Under the pieces are notes generated by a model. That model saw nothing but the letters and a program-made list of their open reading frames with translations. It ran no database searches and had not been told where the DNA came from. Source: Plasmopara viticola (Eukaryota; Oomycota; Peronosporomycetes; Peronosporales; Peronosporaceae). Taken from it: a DNA stretch of 64,000 nucleotides. Shown piece by piece: positions 61,854 through 64,000 of this stretch. Numbering within the stretch: position 1 is the stretch's first letter; each line of letters begins with the position of its first letter. The stretch lies in NCBI GenBank assembly GCA_001695595.3, contig MBPM02000009.1, positions 248,001-312,000 of the forward strand, written 5' to 3'. The position numbers were made by a program, and so were the translations under genes.

Positions 61854-64000
61854 ATGGCACTTCATGCCTTCTCTAAGGGTGTCCGAGGTGTACGTCAGTC
61901 AATGCTCTTGTTTGCCTTTTCTCTAGTCGTCGCTTTAGGGCATTCAACATTGCGAGACAGTACCGAGGGCGACACGATAACTCGCCGTTTGAGTGGTGGA
62001 GGAGGTGACAAGAACAAAACCGTGCCCTTTAATTCGTGGAGCAACAGTATCGACACCTTGCAATACGTCCTCGCCTTTATGGTCGTGCTCGTCGCTGCGC
62101 ATCCGCTTGGTCTCTTTTTTCCCAAGTATTTCAAGCTGCCGCTCATTACGGGGTATCTTGTCATTGGTGTCATTGCTGGACCCTTTGTAACGAACCTCCT
62201 TTCGGCTGAGCTTGTCAAAATGCTCTCGAGTTATGTCAGTGCGTTAGCATTGTCGTTCATTTCGTTCCAAGCAGGACAAGAAATCTACCTCCCCGAACTG
62301 CGTCCCCAACTCAAATCCATTATGATTCTACTTGCCGTGCTGTACTTCACTGCAATGATCATCCTCTCTGCAGGCGTCTTGTTGTTGGAGGAAACTTTCT
62401 TTTACAAGGACATGGCGTTCAATTGCCAATTGGGGATTGCACTCATGTTTGGTTCGATCTCTGTCCTTGGATCACCCGCAACGGTCATGGCCATCAAGAT
62501 TGAACTCAATAGTGTCGGTCCCTTCACAAGTCTGATGCTCGGAGCGACGATGACGGCCGAATTCATTGTGCTCATTTCATTCTCCATCTCTCGCATTGTC
62601 ACGTCCATTTACTGTGCAAAACTCAACGTGTCGATGCTCAATCTAGCCTACACCATGAGTATCGTAGCGTCCAACATCTTGGTTGGTGTCGTTCTGGCAG
62701 GTCTCACGCTCCTCATTTTCAAAATTCCCGGTGGCGGGCACCATGACGAGCATCACGAAGCCGAAGCCTACGATGACCACAGGACGACCAAATCATTGGC
62801 CGTGACACATTCCACCATGGATCCCGCGGGACGTGGCGTCAACGATACCCCTCCCGAAACATGTTGCTTATCTCCTGAACAAGTGTTATCGCTCAAAGGA
62901 TTTATCTGGCTTTTAATGGGTTATATCTTTTACATTTCCAGTTCCCTTGTGGCTGAAGTAACAGCTGCGGCCTTTGGCCTATCGTGGGAAATCAAGTTTG
63001 AAGCCTTGTTGGTCCTCATGATTGCGTCATGTGTTGCTGGTCATCACACGGGCATTCGTCACGACATGCACGTGATTCTAGACAGTGCAGCTCCGTACTT
63101 TTTCCTGCCATTCTTTGTCATGACGGGGGCAGCATTGAAATTGGACCAAGTCGTGGCTGCGATTCCACTCATGAGTCTCTACGTCATTTTGCGCTATCTT
63201 GCAATATTTATTGCTTGCTATTTCGGTGGTCGCTACGTCCTGAAACTCACGCCGCGACAATACAATAATTTGTGGCTAACGCTGACGCCCCAAGCTGGTG
63301 TAGCCCTTGGGTTGGCCAATGAAGTGCAAGCAATGAGTGACGAGGTCTGGGCTGCGGAATTTTCCGCTACGATTGTGGCCGCAGTGGTCGTGAATCAGAT
63401 TGTTGGTCCGATCCTCTGTGCCATGGGTCTCGGTCGTGCAGGTGAGACGTTGGAAGACCGTCTCGTGACTACAGAAAGTACACCCAAGAACGGGCTGGAG
63501 AGCAACTTGAGACAGAGCATGCACGGTAAATCTTCTCAAAGCATCCTCAGGCCCCGTTTCAGTTCTGTTTATGATGCTCGTGCCAGTCGCCTCGATGCTC
63601 GTCCTTCAATTATTGGTGGCGACGCTGTGCCGTTATTCAAGGTCCAAAACGCTGTCGTGATTGGGGACGATGAAGTCGCGTTTGAAGTTGCCCTTGGCTT
63701 GTCACTGTACGGTGCCCACGTGAATGTCCCACTCTTGGATGAGGCGCGTACGAACAAGTGGCGACAAATGAACGACACGATCTTACAACGAGAGGATCTC
63801 ATTTCGTATAGAAACACCTTGCAGGACCGGAACGGCGCGCAAGCCATGTCGGCAGCTGATGTTTTGATCTTTACGGGAGACTCGAATCGGACACGGGAGA
63901 ACGTCCAGATGCTCAAGTCGTTGATGGGCGCGTCGCACCCTCGAATGATTGCTATGGTTCCGGACTCGAAGTTTAGTAAAGAGATGAAAGCGCAAGGTGT
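61854..64000 (+). CDS. CPA2/Kef-like cation:proton antiporter (copy 2, cut by window end)
   Basis: The frame is open from the ATG at 61854 to the last base, about 715 codons, and the rest lies outside the window. It is clearly a paralog of the gene at 43748. Long stretches are identical, such as FNCQLGIALMFGSISVL and LMLGATMTAEFIVLISFS, and domain order is the same. There is a hydrophobic N-terminus (LLFAFSLVVALG), RRLSGGGG, two membrane halves, and a His/Asp-rich loop at about 289-320. The TrkA-N-like domain starts NAVVIGDDEVAFEVALGL near residue 597. The loop differs most: it is longer and carries an extra Thr/Ser/Asp segment before NDTPPETCCLSPEQ. Where copy 1 has VSPGT, this copy has GSPAT. 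There is no frameshift or stop in the visible part, so it is probably functional. It lies about 870 bases after a dead copia relic. Confidence 0.92.
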   Translation, partial: MALHAFSKGVRGVRQSMLLFAFSLVVALGHSTLRDSTEGDTITRRLSGGGGDKNKTVPFNSWSNSIDTLQYVLAFMVVLVAAHPLGLFFPKYFKLPLITGYLVIGVIAGPFVTNLLSAELVKMLSSYVSALALSFISFQAGQEIYLPELRPQLKSIMILLAVLYFTAMIILSAGVLLLEETFFYKDMAFNCQLGIALMFGSISVLGSPATVMAIKIELNSVGPFTSLMLGATMTAEFIVLISFSISRIVTSIYCAKLNVSMLNLAYTMSIVASNILVGVVLAGLTLLIFKIPGGGHHDEHHEAEAYDDHRTTKSLAVTHSTMDPAGRGVNDTPPETCCLSPEQVLSLKGFIWLLMGYIFYISSSLVAEVTAAAFGLSWEIKFEALLVLMIASCVAGHHTGIRHDMHVILDSAAPYFFLPFFVMTGAALKLDQVVAAIPLMSLYVILRYLAIFIACYFGGRYVLKLTPRQYNNLWLTLTPQAGVALGLANEVQAMSDEVWAAEFSATIVAAVVVNQIVGPILCAMGLGRAGETLEDRLVTTESTPKNGLESNLRQSMHGKSSQSILRPRFSSVYDARASRLDARPSIIGGDAVPLFKVQNAVVIGDDEVAFEVALGLSLYGAHVNVPLLDEARTNKWRQMNDTILQREDLISYRNTLQDRNGAQAMSAADVLIFTGDSNRTRENVQMLKSLMGASHPRMIAMVPDSKFSKEMKAQG

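Noticed and set aside
61895..62218. Antisense open frames across both antiporter genes
   Set aside because: They mirror the strong coding strand and show no motif of their own.
1..64000. CRISPR arrays, bacterial operons or ribosomal RNA
   Set aside because: No regularly spaced repeats, no ribosome-binding-site patterns and no rRNA-like sequence were seen. All evidence is eukaryotic.

Overview
This is eukaryotic DNA, most likely from an oomycete of the Phytophthora/downy mildew lineage. The evidence is the structure of the few genes (short or no introns, secreted effector-like protein, oomycete-type GCTCAT...ATTTT core promoter) and the mobile elements (Ty1/copia elements with very short LTRs, a Ty3/gypsy reverse transcriptase of the MPQGLSNAPATFNR type, hAT and Mutator-like relics). 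The species cannot be named from the window. It is a gene-poor, AT-rich, repeat-rich segment: I can support four protein genes in 64 kb, and everything else is mobile-element debris or anonymous DNA.

Layout. 1-9.5 kb: no recognisable gene. 9.55-11.26 kb (+): a C2-domain plus U-box protein, a likely E3 ubiquitin ligase, followed by a hairpin repeat (11.48-11.59 kb) and an 880-bp element with perfect 15-bp terminal inverted repeats (12.10-12.98 kb). 15.67-19.63 kb (-): a complete but dead Ty1/copia element with 146-bp LTRs and an intact 5-bp target duplication. 19.6-29 kb: anonymous DNA holding copies of an old dispersed repeat. 28.98-33.4 kb (-): a second, unrelated copia element, truncated at its 5' end. 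33.4-43.7 kb: anonymous DNA and a decayed hAT transposase (39.85-40.69 kb, +).

43.75-46.41 kb (+): a CPA2/Kef-like cation:proton antiporter with a C-terminal TrkA-N-like domain. 47.05-48.40 kb (-): Mutator-like transposase relic. 50.6-50.9 kb (+): Ty3/gypsy reverse-transcriptase relic. 52.38-53.48 kb (-): a two-exon gene for a secreted, Trp-rich, helical protein with a degenerate RXLR-like motif, a candidate effector. 56.78-57.11 kb (-): a SINE-like insertion with an 11-bp target duplication. 58.16-60.98 kb (+): a third, very old copia relic. 61.85 kb to the window edge (+): a second, closely related CPA2 antiporter gene, open at the right end.

How the genes relate: the two antiporters are a paralogous pair in the same orientation, about 15.4 kb apart, with a candidate effector and several transposon insertions between them. 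This fits a tandem duplication later stretched by insertions. I see no operon-like or pathway grouping. The strongest leads are the antiporter pair with its altered ion-path motif, the intron-bearing effector candidate, the C2/U-box architecture, and the newly delimited SINE-like and inverted-repeat elements.
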